DNA of 64,000 bases from Maricaulis sp. (GCA_002692855.1 NZMJ01000021.1:136373-200372); one strand, 5' to 3'. Counted from the stretch's first letter, positions 17,922 through 29,482 are shown. Numbers and translations are program-made. Notes: generated by a model not told the origin, from the letters alone.

Positions 17922-19054
17922 GTGTCACCCTGCGTCTTGATCACAAGCGCCGGATCGAGCGCGACCTGGCCGATCAACTGCGAACCCGCTTGTCTGCGCG
18001 TTTCGACGTGCCAGAAGAAGCGATCCTGTTGTCTCCTACATCGGGGGCGTTGCGTCTCGTTGATCTCGATGACCGCGATGTCAGACCGGTCGGTCCGGAT
18101 TCGTCGCCGGTTTGCGCGCTGGTGGGTCAAAGCTTCACCGAACAGCAACGCGCGCTGGAGCGTGCGCTGAGCGAGACGAGCCTGCGTGCCGCGCTGGATG
18201 CGCTGACACCCGCAGGGGAGGCAGCGCTTGTCCATGACCGCAACCGCAGCCGGGCCGCGCTGAAGGCTGCCGCGTCCGCGTTCGCCGCGTGGCCGGAGGT
18301 TCAAACGGCCGAAGCCAATGGCTCGACGCTCACACTGACACCGCACGATGCCGACGCCCTGTGCCGACGCCTGGCTGCGATGGGCATCGCGGCGGCCGGA
18401 TCGTCCGACGGAGACGTTTGCCTTTTCGTCGGCCGCGCAGGAGAGGCTGAAGCGCTTGCCAAGCGTCTAGGGACGCCGACGGGGAGACGCGCCTCCGCGC
18501 GGCGAACCACCAAGGAGACCGATATCGCGGTCAGCGTCGATCTGGATCAGGATGGACCTGTGTGCGTTTCGACCGGCATCGAGTTTTTCGATCACATGCT
18601 TGACCAGGTCGCACGACATGGCGGGTTCGCGCTGGATGTGACAGCGACAGGTGATCTCGGTGTCGATGCTCACCACACCATCGAGGATGTGTGCCTCGCA
18701 ATCGGCGAAGCGCTTCGCACTGCTCTCAACGACAAGCGCGGAATCGCGCGTTTCGGCTTCGAACTTCCGATGGACGAAACACGAGCCGGGGTGTGGATCG
18801 ACCTGTCGGGACGTCCGTTCGCGAGATTCGAGGGGACTATCCCCGGCGAGCGCGTCGCCGGTTTTCCCGTCGAAATGACCGCTCACGCCTTTCGTTCCTT
18901 TGCAGAAGCCATGAAGGCGTCAATCCACGTCAAGGTGGACGGCGAGAACGCCCACCACATGATCGAAGCCTGCTTCAAATCCTTCGGCCGTGCACTACGC
19001 CAGGCCATCCGGGTTGAGGGTGGAGCGATCCCGTCGACCAAGGGTGCGCTCTAG
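17918..19054 (+). CDS. hisB: Imidazoleglycerol-phosphate dehydratase fused to a shortened HisC-like domain
   Basis: 378 residues, almost twice the usual 195. Residues 191-378 are a complete HisB: RRTTKETDI, GIEFFDHMLDQ, the metal motifs HHTIED (252) and HHMIEA (346), and the closing STKGAL. Residues 1-185 look like histidinol-phosphate aminotransferase with its middle removed. RLSARFDVPEEAILLSP (24-40) matches the HisC N-terminal region, and 75-185 (DRNRSRAALKAAASAF; DALCRRLAAMGI; VGRAGEAEALAKRL) match the HisC C-terminal small domain. The PLP lysine region is absent, so that part cannot be an aminotransferase. No separate hisC is in the operon. The dehydratase role is firm; the HisC origin is inference from pattern. 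Confidence 0.9.
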   Translation: MSVTLRLDHKRRIERDLADQLRTRLSARFDVPEEAILLSPTSGALRLVDLDDRDVRPVGPDSSPVCALVGQSFTEQQRALERALSETSLRAALDALTPAGEAALVHDRNRSRAALKAAASAFAAWPEVQTAEANGSTLTLTPHDADALCRRLAAMGIAAAGSSDGDVCLFVGRAGEAEALAKRLGTPTGRRASARRTTKETDIAVSVDLDQDGPVCVSTGIEFFDHMLDQVARHGGFALDVTATGDLGVDAHHTIEDVCLAIGEALRTALNDKRGIARFGFELPMDETRAGVWIDLSGRPFARFEGTIPGERVAGFPVEMTAHAFRSFAEAMKASIHVKVDGENAHHMIEACFKSFGRALRQAIRVEGGAIPSTKGAL

Positions 19055-19057
19055 GTC

Positions 19058-19672
19058 ATGACGATTGCGATCATCGATACCGGCTGCTCGAACCTGTTCT
19101 CGGTTCAGGCGGCGCTCGACCGGATCGGGGCGGCGCACCTGACGGCCCGTACCCCGGGGGAAGCGTCAAACGCCGAACGGCTGATCCTGCCCGGTGTCGG
19201 TGCCGCCGGACCGGCCATGACTTGGCTGCGGGGGTCGCGATGGGTCGAGGCGCTGACCCATGAAACGCGGCCATTGCTCGGGATTTGCCTCGGGATGCAG
19301 CTTTTGCACGAGCGTTCGGACGAGGGCGGCGTGGACACGCTAGGCCTGATACCGGGCAGGGTGCGGCGTTTGCCGCGTCCCGATGGCGGCGTCTGGCCGA
19401 ACATGGGCTGGTGCCGGATTTCGACCCGGCGCTCATCACCGCTGATGACCGGAATTGGTGAGGGGGCCTATGCCTATTTCGTTCACGGCTTCGCCGCACA
19501 GGCCGGTGAAGACACGATTGCCGTGTCGGAGGCCGGGATCGAATTCAGCGCCATCGTCCAGAAAGGCTCGATCTTCGGCTGCCAGTTCCATCCCGAAAGG
19601 TCAGCAGAAACCGGTTCGCGTATTCTTCGTAATTTCATTGAGTTGAGCGATGCATCTTTATCCAGCAATTGA
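19058..19672 (+). CDS. hisH: Imidazole glycerol phosphate synthase, glutaminase subunit
   Basis: 204 residues. It releases ammonia from glutamine and passes it to HisF. The triad is visible: Cys in GICLGMQLL (about residue 77), and His and Glu in CQFHPERS near residue 180. The oxyanion region reads LPGVGAAGPAM. The usual HMGWN motif reads NMGWC here, an unusual version close to the HisF interface. Its 3' end overlaps hisA by 23 bases, which implies coupled translation. Confidence 0.95.
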   Translation: MTIAIIDTGCSNLFSVQAALDRIGAAHLTARTPGEASNAERLILPGVGAAGPAMTWLRGSRWVEALTHETRPLLGICLGMQLLHERSDEGGVDTLGLIPGRVRRLPRPDGGVWPNMGWCRISTRRSSPLMTGIGEGAYAYFVHGFAAQAGEDTIAVSEAGIEFSAIVQKGSIFGCQFHPERSAETGSRILRNFIELSDASLSSN

Positions 19673-20384
19673 CCTTCTTGACGGGCAGGTTGTCCGTTTG
19701 ACTCACGGCGCGTTCGACGCCGTGACGGCCTACGGCAATGACCCGGCCGCCCAGGCCCGGCGCTGGCGAGAAGAAGGGGCGGACTGGCTTCACGTCATCG
19801 ACCTGTCCGGCGCCCGCGATGGTGTCCGGCGGCAGGAGGGCGCCTTGCGCGCACTGTGCGAGACGGGTCTGAACGTGCAGGCTGGCGGCGGTGTCCGTAC
19901 CGCCGACGACATCGCGGCGATGCTGGATTCGGGGGTCAGCCGCGTCATCGTCGGAAGCGTCGCGATCACGCAACCCAAACTGTTCTCGACCTGGCTACAG
20001 CAATTCGGCGGCGACCGTTTGGTGGCGGCGCTCGATGTCTGCATCGAGTCGGGAGTGGCCGTACCCGTTATCAAGGGATGGGTGGAATCTTCCCTGACCA
20101 CGCTCGATCAGCTCCTGGTCGGCTATCAGGGCAGCAGCCTGCGGCACGTCCTGATCACCGATGTGGGCCGGGACGGAGCACTCGCCGGACCTGCGACCGA
20201 GTTTTACGCGAGCCTGACGGCCAGATGGCCCGAACTGGCGATCCAGGCGTCGGGCGGTGTAGCTGCCCTGCCGGATCTGAAGGCGTTGAGCACCGCTGGC
20301 GTAGACGGCGTGATCGTCGGCAAGGCGCTCTACGAGAAACGCTTCTCACTCCGGGAGGCGATCACATGCCTGCACGCCGCATAA
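19650..20384 (+). CDS. hisA: ProFAR isomerase (phosphoribosylformimino-AICAR ribotide isomerase)
   Basis: 244 residues, a (beta/alpha)8 barrel. It carries out the Amadori isomerisation of ProFAR to PRFAR. The N-terminal [13 protein letters not shown] holds the catalytic aspartate, and [12 protein letters not shown] near residue 165-180 holds the second. Phosphate-binding glycines are in QAGGGVRT and QASGGVAAL. The ATG lies inside hisH, 23 bases before its stop. Confidence 0.95.
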   Translation: MHLYPAIDLLDGQVVRLTHGAFDAVTAYGNDPAAQARRWREEGADWLHVIDLSGARDGVRRQEGALRALCETGLNVQAGGGVRTADDIAAMLDSGVSRVIVGSVAITQPKLFSTWLQQFGGDRLVAALDVCIESGVAVPVIKGWVESSLTTLDQLLVGYQGSSLRHVLITDVGRDGALAGPATEFYASLTARWPELAIQASGGVAALPDLKALSTAGVDGVIVGKALYEKRFSLREAITCLHAA

Positions 20385-21133
20385 TTCCGTGTCTCGATGT
20401 GAAGAATGGCCGGGTCGTGAAGGGCGTCAGATTCCGCAATCACGCAGACGTCGGCGGGATCGAGGACCTGGCTGCGCGCTATGCCGCCGACGGGGCCGAT
20501 GAACTGGTGTTCTACGACATATCGGCGAGCCCGGAAGGGCGGGCCGTGGAACCCGGCTGGGTGTCGCGGGTCGCGCGGCTGATCGACATACCCTTCTGTG
20601 TCGCAGGCGGTATTCGCAGCGTCGAGGATGCGCGCGCCCGACTGTTGGCCGGCGCGGACAAGATCTCGGTCAACACGCCGGCGCTCGCTGACCCCTCCCT
20701 TATTGACCGGCTCGCCGGTGAGTTCGGATCGCAATGCGTCGTGGTCGGCGTGGACAGCCGAACGGTCGATGGCGAATGGCGCGCCCACCAGTACACGGGC
20801 GACCCCGAACAAACCGCCACTCTGGGGCGCCTCACGACCGATTGGGTGCGCGAGATCGTGGATCGCGGAGCCGGGGAAGTAGTGCTCAACTGCATGGACA
20901 GTGACGGGGTGCGCGACGGCTATGACATTGAGCAGCTTTGCGACGTTCGCGAAGTTTGCCCCGCTCCACTGATCGCATCAGGCGGGGCGGGAACGCCCCA
21001 GCATTTCCGCGACGCTTTCGTGAAGGCCAGGGTCGATGGCGCGCTGGCCGCCAGTGTGTTTCACCGCGGCGTGATCGCCATTCGCGAACTCAAGCGCTTT
21101 CTGATTTCTCAGGATATCGAGATAAGACCATGA
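20366..21133 (+). CDS. hisF: Imidazole glycerol phosphate synthase, cyclase subunit
   Basis: 255 residues. It makes imidazole glycerol phosphate and AICAR from PRFAR and ammonia delivered by His[16 protein letters not shown] opens the barrel with the catalytic aspartate (about residue 11); [15 protein letters not shown] carries the second aspartate. [11 protein letters not shown] and [13 protein letters not shown] bind phosphate. The start at 20366 follows GGGAGG and overlaps hisA by 19 bases. Confidence 0.96.
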   Translation: MPARRIIPCLDVKNGRVVKGVRFRNHADVGGIEDLAARYAADGADELVFYDISASPEGRAVEPGWVSRVARLIDIPFCVAGGIRSVEDARARLLAGADKISVNTPALADPSLIDRLAGEFGSQCVVVGVDSRTVDGEWRAHQYTGDPEQTATLGRLTTDWVREIVDRGAGEVVLNCMDSDGVRDGYDIEQLCDVREVCPAPLIASGGAGTPQHFRDAFVKARVDGALAASVFHRGVIAIRELKRFLISQDIEIRP

Positions 21134-21759
21134 TTGATTTGGAGGGTATCGACTTCAAGAAAGCGGGTGGACTGGTTCCGGCTGTCGTTCAGCACGCGCG
21201 GACGCGCCAGGTTCTCATGGTCGGTTATATGGATGCGAGGGCCGCTGCTGCCACGCGCGAGTCCGGATGGGTTACCTTCTTCAGCCGCTCGCGGAACGCG
21301 CTCTGGATCAAGGGCGAGACGAGCGGGAACCGCCTTCGCCTGGTTTCCATGCGGGCCGATTGTGACCGCGATGCCTTGCTGGTAGAGGCCGAGCCTTCCG
21401 GCCCGACCTGTCATCGCGGGACGACGGGATGTTTCGATGATGGCGATGCGCCCGGGGTGGGCTTCATACCCCTGCTCGCCGATATCATTGCGTCGCGTCG
21501 CGGGGCTGACCCGGAGACGAGTTATGTTGCGCGCCTGCTGTCAGGCGATCCGAGAAAAGCGGCCCAGAAAGTGGGCGAGGAAGGCGTTGAAGTGGCACTG
21601 GCCGCGGCGGTCCAGGACGACGCGGCGCTGACCGAAGAAGCCGCCGACCTGATCTTCCATCTGCTGGTTGCACTGGAAGCGCGCGGGGTGGCTTTCGGCG
21701 ATGTCGTGGAAACGCTGCGTCAGCGTCACGCCAGTAGCCTGGCCATCACGGAGCGGTAG
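21130..21759 (+). CDS. hisIE: Bifunctional phosphoribosyl-AMP cyclohydrolase / phosphoribosyl-ATP pyrophosphatase
   Basis: 209 residues, a HisI-HisE fusion for steps 2 and 3 of the pathway. HisI (about 1-115) shows [19 protein letters not shown] and the metal cluster DCDRD followed by CHRGTTGCF. HisE (about 120-205) shows [14 protein letters not shown] and [14 protein letters not shown]. In many alphaproteobacteria the two are separate genes, so the fusion is a lineage marker. The ATG overlaps the hisF stop (ATGA). The 3' end overlaps hutF on the opposite strand by 34 bases. Confidence 0.96.
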   Translation: MIDLEGIDFKKAGGLVPAVVQHARTRQVLMVGYMDARAAAATRESGWVTFFSRSRNALWIKGETSGNRLRLVSMRADCDRDALLVEAEPSGPTCHRGTTGCFDDGDAPGVGFIPLLADIIASRRGADPETSYVARLLSGDPRKAAQKVGEEGVEVALAAAVQDDAALTEEAADLIFHLLVALEARGVAFGDVVETLRQRHASSLAITER

Positions 21760-23081
21760 CGTTCGGCGACACCGTCCCGGCTGACATGCCGGCCACCGGA
21801 GACGCACAGCCGCCCTGCGGACCAGACCTGCAAAACGCATGAGCGGTCACCGGGAAAGATCCAGCTGTCGAGGATGTCATCGCCGGTCTTTCCGTAGACC
21901 GTGGGGTGATCGCGATCGAGCGCGATCAGATCGGCCCAATGTCCACTGGCAATTGCACCGCTGTCCCGGCCCAGAGCCTGCGCGCCGCCAGCGAGGGTGG
22001 CGTCGTACAGGGTGCGGCCTGTCGACCCGTTCGGCGGAGCGGCAATATTTCGCGTCCGCCGCGTCAGACGCTGTGCCCATTCCATCAGGCGCAGCTCTTG
22101 TGCGGCGTCCGTACCAATATGGCTGTCCGTTCCGATGCCGAGGGCGCCGCCCGCTTGGGTGAAGGCTGCGAACTGAAAGATGCCGTCACCGAGATCGGCT
22201 TCGGTTGTCGGGCACAACCCCGCAACCGAGCCCGTGCGTGCGAGCCGGACCGCCTCGTCCTGGGTCATGTGGGTGGCGTGGATGTGGCACCAGCGCGCAT
22301 CGACCTCGACATGGTCGAGCAGCCATTCGACCGGGCGTTGGCCGCTCCAGGCGAGGCAGGCGTCGACTTCTTTGGTCTGCTCGGCGATGTGAATATGGAT
22401 CGGACCGCCCGGATCATTCGCCAGGACGGCATGCAGATCCGATGTAGTGACCGCGCGCAGCGAATGCGGCGCGATGCCCAGGTGATCGTCGGCGCGTGTC
22501 AGGTATTTCGGCATCGAATCGAGAATGCGCGCGAAGCTGTCAGGATCATTCAGGAAACGCCGCTGTCCATCGCCGGGCCGGGCGCCGCCAAAATCCCCCT
22601 GCGCATAATAGACCGGCAGGTGAGTCAGTCCGATTCCGACCGCGTGGGCCGCCGCCGTGATGCGCTCGCCCGTCTCGGCCAGATTGGCATAGCGGCTCCC
22701 GTCCGGTGCGTTGTGGACATAGTGAAATTCGGCCACGGACGCGAAGCCGGATTCCATCAGTTCGACATAGAGCATCGCGGCGACAGCCTCGATTTCCTCC
22801 GGGCCCAACCGTTGCAGGAAGACGAACATCACTTCGCGCCAGCTCCAGAAATCATCCTGGCCGGGGCCACGGCGCTCGGTCAGCCCGGCGAGGGCGCGCT
22901 GGAAGGCGTGGCTGTGAACGTTTGCGAGGGCGGGGATCAGGATGGCGACCGATTCTGCGCCAGGGTCCCGCACGACGCCGTGCGTCACGGACTCGATGCG
23001 TCCGTCGGCTCCGACCGTCACCTCGACGTCGGATTTCCAGCCTTCCGGCAACAGGGCGGTTTCAGCGTGAAGCTTGCGCAT
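21726..23081 (-). CDS. hutF: Formimidoylglutamate deiminase
   Basis: 451 residues from the ATG at 23081. An amidohydrolase that turns N-formimidoyl-glutamate into N-formyl-glutamate and ammonia, the step before HutG. Metal site HSHAFQRALAGLT (about residue 60), later HIHIAEQ, HATHM and GLCPTTEADLGDGIF and GTDSHIG match the family. Having both HutF and HutG shows the five-step route ending in formate. It is transcribed away from hutI across a 55-base gap and collides with the end of the his operon. Confidence 0.95.
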   Translation of the reverse strand: MRKLHAETALLPEGWKSDVEVTVGADGRIESVTHGVVRDPGAESVAILIPALANVHSHAFQRALAGLTERRGPGQDDFWSWREVMFVFLQRLGPEEIEAVAAMLYVELMESGFASVAEFHYVHNAPDGSRYANLAETGERITAAAHAVGIGLTHLPVYYAQGDFGGARPGDGQRRFLNDPDSFARILDSMPKYLTRADDHLGIAPHSLRAVTTSDLHAVLANDPGGPIHIHIAEQTKEVDACLAWSGQRPVEWLLDHVEVDARWCHIHATHMTQDEAVRLARTGSVAGLCPTTEADLGDGIFQFAAFTQAGGALGIGTDSHIGTDAAQELRLMEWAQRLTRRTRNIAAPPNGSTGRTLYDATLAGGAQALGRDSGAIASGHWADLIALDRDHPTVYGKTGDDILDSWIFPGDRSCVLQVWSAGRLCVSGGRHVSRDGVAERYRSVMARLLA

Positions 23082-23090
23082 GCCTTCCTT

Positions 23091-23122
23091 CCTCTGACAC
23101 AGAGGTAGCCGGGATTCGATCC
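23091..23122. promoter_or_regulatory. Inverted repeats in the hutF/hutI divergent gap
   Basis: The 55-base gap holds CCTCTG-ACA-CAGAGG (23091-23105) and, 3 bases on, an imperfect repeat CCGGGAT-tcg-ATCCGG (about 23109-23124). Either could bind a hut regulator acting on both directions. No regulator gene (hutC-like) is in the window, and neither repeat is a known HutC site that I can recognise. Confidence 0.3.
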
Positions 23123-23136
23123 GGAAGGGAGAGGGT

Positions 23137-24348
23137 GTGCACAACGACCGGCTGTTCGTGAACGGACGACTCGCCACGATGGTGGCGGGCAGCGCTCCCT
23201 ATGGCGTGATCGATCCGGGTTATGTCGCGGTGAGGGACGGACGCATCAGCGATGTCGGACCCATGGCAAACCTGCCGAGCGACGCCGATATCGAGCGCAT
23301 TGACCTGGAAGGCCGGTGGGTGACGCCGGCCCTGGTCGATTGTCATACCCATCTTCTCTTTGCCGGTGACCGGTCTGACGAGTACGAGCAAAAGCTCGCA
23401 GGCGTGCCTTACGAGACCATCGCCAAGGCCGGGGGCGGTATCCCCAGAACGGTGGACGCAGTGCGTGCCGCGAGTGCGGCAGACCTTGCCGCCGCAGCGA
23501 TGAAACGCCTTGATGTGTTCGCGATAGAAGGGGCCGGAACCCTCGAAATAAAAACGGGTTATGGCCTTAACATCGAGTCAGAAATTAACTTGATGAAGGC
23601 GGCGCGGAGCCTTGGATTGATCTCCGGAATGCGCATCGAGGTCACCCTGCTGGCGGCCCATGCCGTGCCACCGGAATACCGGGGACAGGCCGACGCCTAT
23701 ATCGACGAGATCTGCATCCCCCTGATCGAAAAGGCCGCACGCCGCGGGCTGGCCGATGCGGTGGATGCCTATTGCGAGGGCATCGCCTTCACGCCGGATC
23801 AGACACGCCGGGTGTTCGAGGCAGCACGCAAGGCCGGACTGAAGATCAAGCTTCACGCCGACCAGTTTTCTGACACCGGCGGTGCGGCCTTGGCCGCTGA
23901 ATTCGGGGCGCTGAGCGCCGATCACCTCGAATATACCGATCAGGCGGGAATCGCGGCCATGGCCGAAGCCGGTACGGTCGCGGTTCTGCTGCCGGGGGCG
24001 TTCTACGCGCTTGGAGAAACGACGAAGCCTCCGGTCGAAGCACTGCGTAAAGCAGGTGTTCCGATGGCCGTCGCTACCGATGCCAATCCGGGAACCAGCC
24101 CGCTCTTGTCCCTTCTGATTGCCGCCAATATGAGCTGTCACCTGTTCGGGCTGACGGTCGAGGAGGCATTGGCGGGCATAACGCGCGAAGGCGCGCGCGC
24201 CCTTGGCCTGCTGGACGAGATCGGCACGATCGAAGCGGGCAAAAGCTGCGATCTGGCCGTGTGGGATATTGAGCGACCCGCCGAGCTGGTGCAGTGGATC
24301 GGAGCGCGGCCACTGCACGGCCGCATCCTGGCAGGAGAATGGGCATGA
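23137..24348 (+). CDS. hutI: Imidazolonepropionase
   Basis: 403 residues from GTG at 23137, with GGAAGGGAG a good distance upstream. It hydrolyses 4-imidazolone-5-propionate to formimidoyl-glutamate. Amidohydrolase features: [17 protein letters not shown] (metal), [20 protein letters not shown] and the closing [10 protein letters not shown]. First gene of hutI-hutH-hutG-hutU. Its stop overlaps the hutH start. Confidence 0.95.
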   Translation: MHNDRLFVNGRLATMVAGSAPYGVIDPGYVAVRDGRISDVGPMANLPSDADIERIDLEGRWVTPALVDCHTHLLFAGDRSDEYEQKLAGVPYETIAKAGGGIPRTVDAVRAASAADLAAAAMKRLDVFAIEGAGTLEIKTGYGLNIESEINLMKAARSLGLISGMRIEVTLLAAHAVPPEYRGQADAYIDEICIPLIEKAARRGLADAVDAYCEGIAFTPDQTRRVFEAARKAGLKIKLHADQFSDTGGAALAAEFGALSADHLEYTDQAGIAAMAEAGTVAVLLPGAFYALGETTKPPVEALRKAGVPMAVATDANPGTSPLLSLLIAANMSCHLFGLTVEEALAGITREGARALGLLDEIGTIEAGKSCDLAVWDIERPAELVQWIGARPLHGRILAGEWA

Positions 24349-25874
24349 GTGCGGTCACCATCCGTCCCGGTTCGATGACGCTCGCCGACTGGCGAGCGAT
24401 CTGGGATGGCGCAGCCATTTCGGTCAGTGACGAAGCACGTCCGGCGGTGGATCGCGGCGCGCAGGCCGTCAGTGAGTTGTTGGCGTCCGGACGCGCGGTC
24501 TACGGGATCAATACGGGGTTCGGGAAACTCGCTCAGACACGCATCGCCGCGAGCGAACTGGAAGAATTGCAAAAGCGCCTCGTTCTGTCCCACGCATGCG
24601 GTGTCGGCGCGCCGTTGCCGCGCCGCGTGGTGCGCTTGATGATGGCGCTCAAGATCGCGTCACTCGGGCAGGGTGTCTCCGGGATCCGGTGGACCACGAT
24701 CAAAGCGATTGAATCCTTGCTGAAGGCGGGCGTGGATCCGGTCATCCCGTCCCAGGGGTCGGTCGGTGCGTCGGGCGACCTCGCGCCACTGTCGCACCTC
24801 GCGGCGGTCATGATGGGCGTCGGCGAGGCGGAATTCGGCGATGAACGCCTGCCTGCCGCAGAGGCACTTGAACGCGCCGGTCTCGAGCCGATTGTCCTCG
24901 GTCCGAAAGAAGGGCTGGCGCTGCTCAATGGCACTCAGTTTTCGACTGCCTGCGCGCTGGTAGGCGTGTTCGAAGCCGAAACCGCGTTCAAGACGGCGCT
25001 CGTCTCCGGCGCGCTGAGCGTCGAGGCCGCCAAGGGGTCCACAGCCCCGTTTGATGCGCGCATCCACGCCGTTCGCGGTCACAAGGGCCAGATCGACGCG
25101 GCTGCTGCCTATCGCGAACTTCTGGACGGTAGTGACATCGTCAGCAGTCACGTTGGCTGTGAGAAGGTGCAGGACCCTTATTGCCTGCGCTGTCAGCCCC
25201 AGGTCATGGGAGCCGCGCTGAACGTGTTGCGCCAGGCCGCGGATACGCTTGAAGTCGAGGCCAATGCGGTCACTGACAACCCGCTGATCTTTGCGGAAGG
25301 CCCGGACGCCATCTCGGGCGGAAATTTCCACGCCGAGCCGGTTGCCTTCGCCGCCGACATGATCGCGATGGCGGTTTGCGAGATCGGGTCGATCAGCGAA
25401 CGGCGCCTGGCACTGTTGATGGACCCTGTCCTGTCGGGCCTGCCGGCCTTCCTGACGCCGGCACCCGGGCTCAATTCGGGTTTCATGATCCCGCAGGTCA
25501 CGGCCGCCGCGCTGGTGTCGGAGAACAAGCAGCGCGCCATGCCTGCGAGCGTCGATTCCATTCCGACGTCAGCCAATCAGGAAGACCATGTCTCGATGGC
25601 GGCGCACGGCGCACGGCGCCTGCTCGACATGACGGCCAATCTGCACAGCGTCATCGGCATCGAATTGCTGGCGGCCGTGCAGGGGATGGATTTCCACGAT
25701 GGGTTGACCTCGTCGTCACCGCTCGAAGCGGCTCGCAAGACTGTTCGGGCGGCGGTGGCGAAGCTGGAAGATGATCGCTATCTCGCGCCTGACCTGGAGG
25801 CCGCGACACGGCTGGTCTCCACCGGTGCCGTCCTGATCGGGGCCGGTGAGTTGCCGGGGCTGGAGACGGCGTGA
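24345..25874 (+). CDS. hutH: Histidine ammonia-lyase
   Basis: 509 residues. It deaminates histidine to trans-urocanate. The Ala-Ser-Gly triplet that forms the MIO prosthetic group is in [14 protein letters not shown] (about residue 140). [15 protein letters not shown] and [11 protein letters not shown] are further family blocks. The ATG at 24345 overlaps the hutI stop, and its stop overlaps hutG (TGATG). Confidence 0.97.
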   Translation: MSAVTIRPGSMTLADWRAIWDGAAISVSDEARPAVDRGAQAVSELLASGRAVYGINTGFGKLAQTRIAASELEELQKRLVLSHACGVGAPLPRRVVRLMMALKIASLGQGVSGIRWTTIKAIESLLKAGVDPVIPSQGSVGASGDLAPLSHLAAVMMGVGEAEFGDERLPAAEALERAGLEPIVLGPKEGLALLNGTQFSTACALVGVFEAETAFKTALVSGALSVEAAKGSTAPFDARIHAVRGHKGQIDAAAAYRELLDGSDIVSSHVGCEKVQDPYCLRCQPQVMGAALNVLRQAADTLEVEANAVTDNPLIFAEGPDAISGGNFHAEPVAFAADMIAMAVCEIGSISERRLALLMDPVLSGLPAFLTPAPGLNSGFMIPQVTAAALVSENKQRAMPASVDSIPTSANQEDHVSMAAHGARRLLDMTANLHSVIGIELLAAVQGMDFHDGLTSSSPLEAARKTVRAAVAKLEDDRYLAPDLEAATRLVSTGAVLIGAGELPGLETA

Positions 25875-26682
25875 TGTCTGACGTCTTTACCCTCCGGCGC
25901 GGCCAGGAGCCGCTGGTCATTTCCATTCCGCACTCCGGGCTCGACGTGCCCGAGGATATTGCTGCGCGCTTTGCTCCAGCCGCTGAAGGCCTGCCGGACA
26001 CGGACTGGTTCGTTGATCGGCTCTACGCCTTCGCCGAGAGCCTGGATGCGACAATCATCTGCGCGAAGTATTCGCGCTATGTGATTGACCTCAATCGTGA
26101 TCCGGGTGGCGGCAGCCTATATCCCGGGCAGGCCACAACAGGTCTGGTGCCCGTTCAACGATTTGATGGAACGCCGCTTTATCAGGACGGAAAAGAACCG
26201 GATGAGGCCGAGATCGAAGCGCGCCGTGCGCGCTATTTTGATCCGTACCACCGGGCCATCGCCGAGGAGCTGGGGCGGGTCCGCACGCTGCACGGCTATG
26301 GCGTTCTTTACGACGCTCATTCCATTGCTTCGGTGGTGCCGCGCCTGTTTGAAGGCGAACTGCCCGTGCTGAACCTCGGAACCAATCGCGGGCAGACTTG
26401 CGCGCCGGAGATTGAGCGCGCCGCCATGAAGGCGATGCTGGCGCAAGATGAATTCGAGGCGATCTCGAATGGCCGCTTCAAGGGCGGCTGGATCACCCGC
26501 AGCTTCGGGCGGCCGCACACCAATGTTCATGCACTCCAGATGGAGCTGGCGCAGCGCGCCTACATGGATGAGGCATCGGTGACCTATGACGAGACGAAGG
26601 CAGCCCTGTTGCAACCCGTCCTCAAATCCATTCTTGAGGCGGCAATGAATGCCGCCGAACGGCTTCACTGGGAGGTGGCGAA

Positions 26683-26686
<4 letters not shown>
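25874..26686 (+). CDS. hutG: N-formylglutamate deformylase
   Basis: 270 residues of the N-formylglutamate amidohydrolase family. It releases formate and glutamate, the last step of the HutF route. [13 protein letters not shown], a likely metal-binding histidine, opens the domain; [11 protein letters not shown] and LYDAHSI follow. ATG at 25874 chosen over a GTG three bases earlier because it forms a TGATG overlap with hutH. It overlaps hutU by 4 bases. Confidence 0.93.
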
Positions 26687-28353
<1,667 letters not shown>

Positions 28354-28354
28354 A

Positions 28355-28425
28355 GCGTCACCCCGGCGAAAGCCGGGGTCCAGTTTCAGGGATGGTCTGG
28401 ATTCCCGCCTGCGCGGGAATGACGG
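28355..28425. repeat. Palindromic intergenic repeat with two hairpins
   Basis: Two perfect stems, ACCCCGGC-gaaa-GCCGGGGT (28360-28379) and ATTCCCGC-ctgc-GCGGGAAT (28401-28420), are enclosed by outer arms CGTCA and TGACG (28356-28360 and 28420-28424) with GTCCAG/CTGGAT further in. The pattern is a dispersed palindromic element type found in many alphaproteobacterial genomes. Sitting between convergent hutU and korB it may terminate both. Confidence 0.7.
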
Positions 28426-28428
28426 GGA

Positions 28429-29478
28429 CTAGCCATACCCCTTCATGATTTTGGCGAGTTTGTCCGAGCCGGGGCAGAGCTTGTCATGGGCCATCTGGTT
28501 CAGGGCTTCGGCGGGCAGGCGGTTCATGTCACCCATGTCGGGCCGCGTCTCGTCGATATAGAGCAGGCCCGTCAGCACCTCTGACCCTTCACGCGTGCGC
28601 AGCAGGTTGAAGGCCTGGTCGCGGTCACGCGGATCGTAGTCACGGCCGAGCTTCCTGAGCGTGACATTGCCGCCGTGGTGCATCGGCACGGTAATCGACC
28701 CGCCGTCCTGGTATTCCGCCGTGATTTCGGACTCTTCGGGCACGAAGTCGGCGTGAATGACCGGATGATAGTATTCGTAGGTGTGGGCGTAGCTCTTGGT
28801 CGAGCCCTTGTGGTCGTTGAAGGTCACACAGGGGCTGACGATGTCGATCAGGGCAAAGCCCTTGTGCGCCAGCGCCGCCTTCATCAGCGGGACGAGCTGC
28901 TTCTTGTCGCCGGAAAAGCCGCGCGCCACGAAGGTCGCACCGAGCGAGAGCGCGAGCAGCACCGGGTCGATCGGCGGCTGTTCGTTGATCTCACCGTATT
29001 TGGCCTTGGTGCCGATGTCGGCGGAGGCGGAGAACTGGCCCTTGGTCAGGCCGTAAACGCCATTGTTCTCGATGCAGTAGAGCATGTTGAGATTGCGGCG
29101 GATGGCGTGGGCGAACTGGCCGATGCCTATGGAGAGCGAGTCTCCGTCGCCCGACACGCCGATATAGTAGAGGTCCGGATTGACCGCCGCCGCGCCGGTC
29201 GCCACCGACGGCATCCGGCCATGGACCGAGTTGATGCCCGAGGACTGGCCCAGGAAATAGGCGGTTGTTTTCGACGAACAGCCGATGCCGGAAATCTTTG
29301 CCGCGCGGTGCGGTTCGAGATTCATCTCGTGGAAGGCCTGGACGAAGGCGGCTGTGACGCTGTCATGGCCGCAGCCGGCACACAGGGTCGACATCACGCC
29401 TTCATAATCACGGACGGTCAGACCGAGCTGATTGCGGCGCAGGTGCTTGTCGATACGGGGTTTGACGATCGAGGTCAT
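28429..29478 (-). CDS. korB: 2-oxoglutarate:ferredoxin oxidoreductase, beta subunit
   Basis: 349 residues. Beta subunit of a two-subunit 2-oxoacid:ferredoxin oxidoreductase that converts 2-oxoglutarate and CoA to succinyl-CoA, CO2 and reduced ferredoxin. It shows LCAGCGHDSVTAAF, GIGCSSKT (Fe-S ligand cysteines) and the TPP motif GDGDSLSIGIGQF followed by NNGVYGLTKGQ. It follows korA by 4 bases. The exact 2-oxoacid is inferred from the KorAB-type pairing. Confidence 0.9.
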   Translation of the reverse strand: MTSIVKPRIDKHLRRNQLGLTVRDYEGVMSTLCAGCGHDSVTAAFVQAFHEMNLEPHRAAKISGIGCSSKTTAYFLGQSSGINSVHGRMPSVATGAAAVNPDLYYIGVSGDGDSLSIGIGQFAHAIRRNLNMLYCIENNGVYGLTKGQFSASADIGTKAKYGEINEQPPIDPVLLALSLGATFVARGFSGDKKQLVPLMKAALAHKGFALIDIVSPCVTFNDHKGSTKSYAHTYEYYHPVIHADFVPEESEITAEYQDGGSITVPMHHGGNVTLRKLGRDYDPRDRDQAFNLLRTREGSEVLTGLLYIDETRPDMGDMNRLPAEALNQMAHDKLCPGSDKLAKIMKGYG

Positions 29479-29482
29479 GGCG

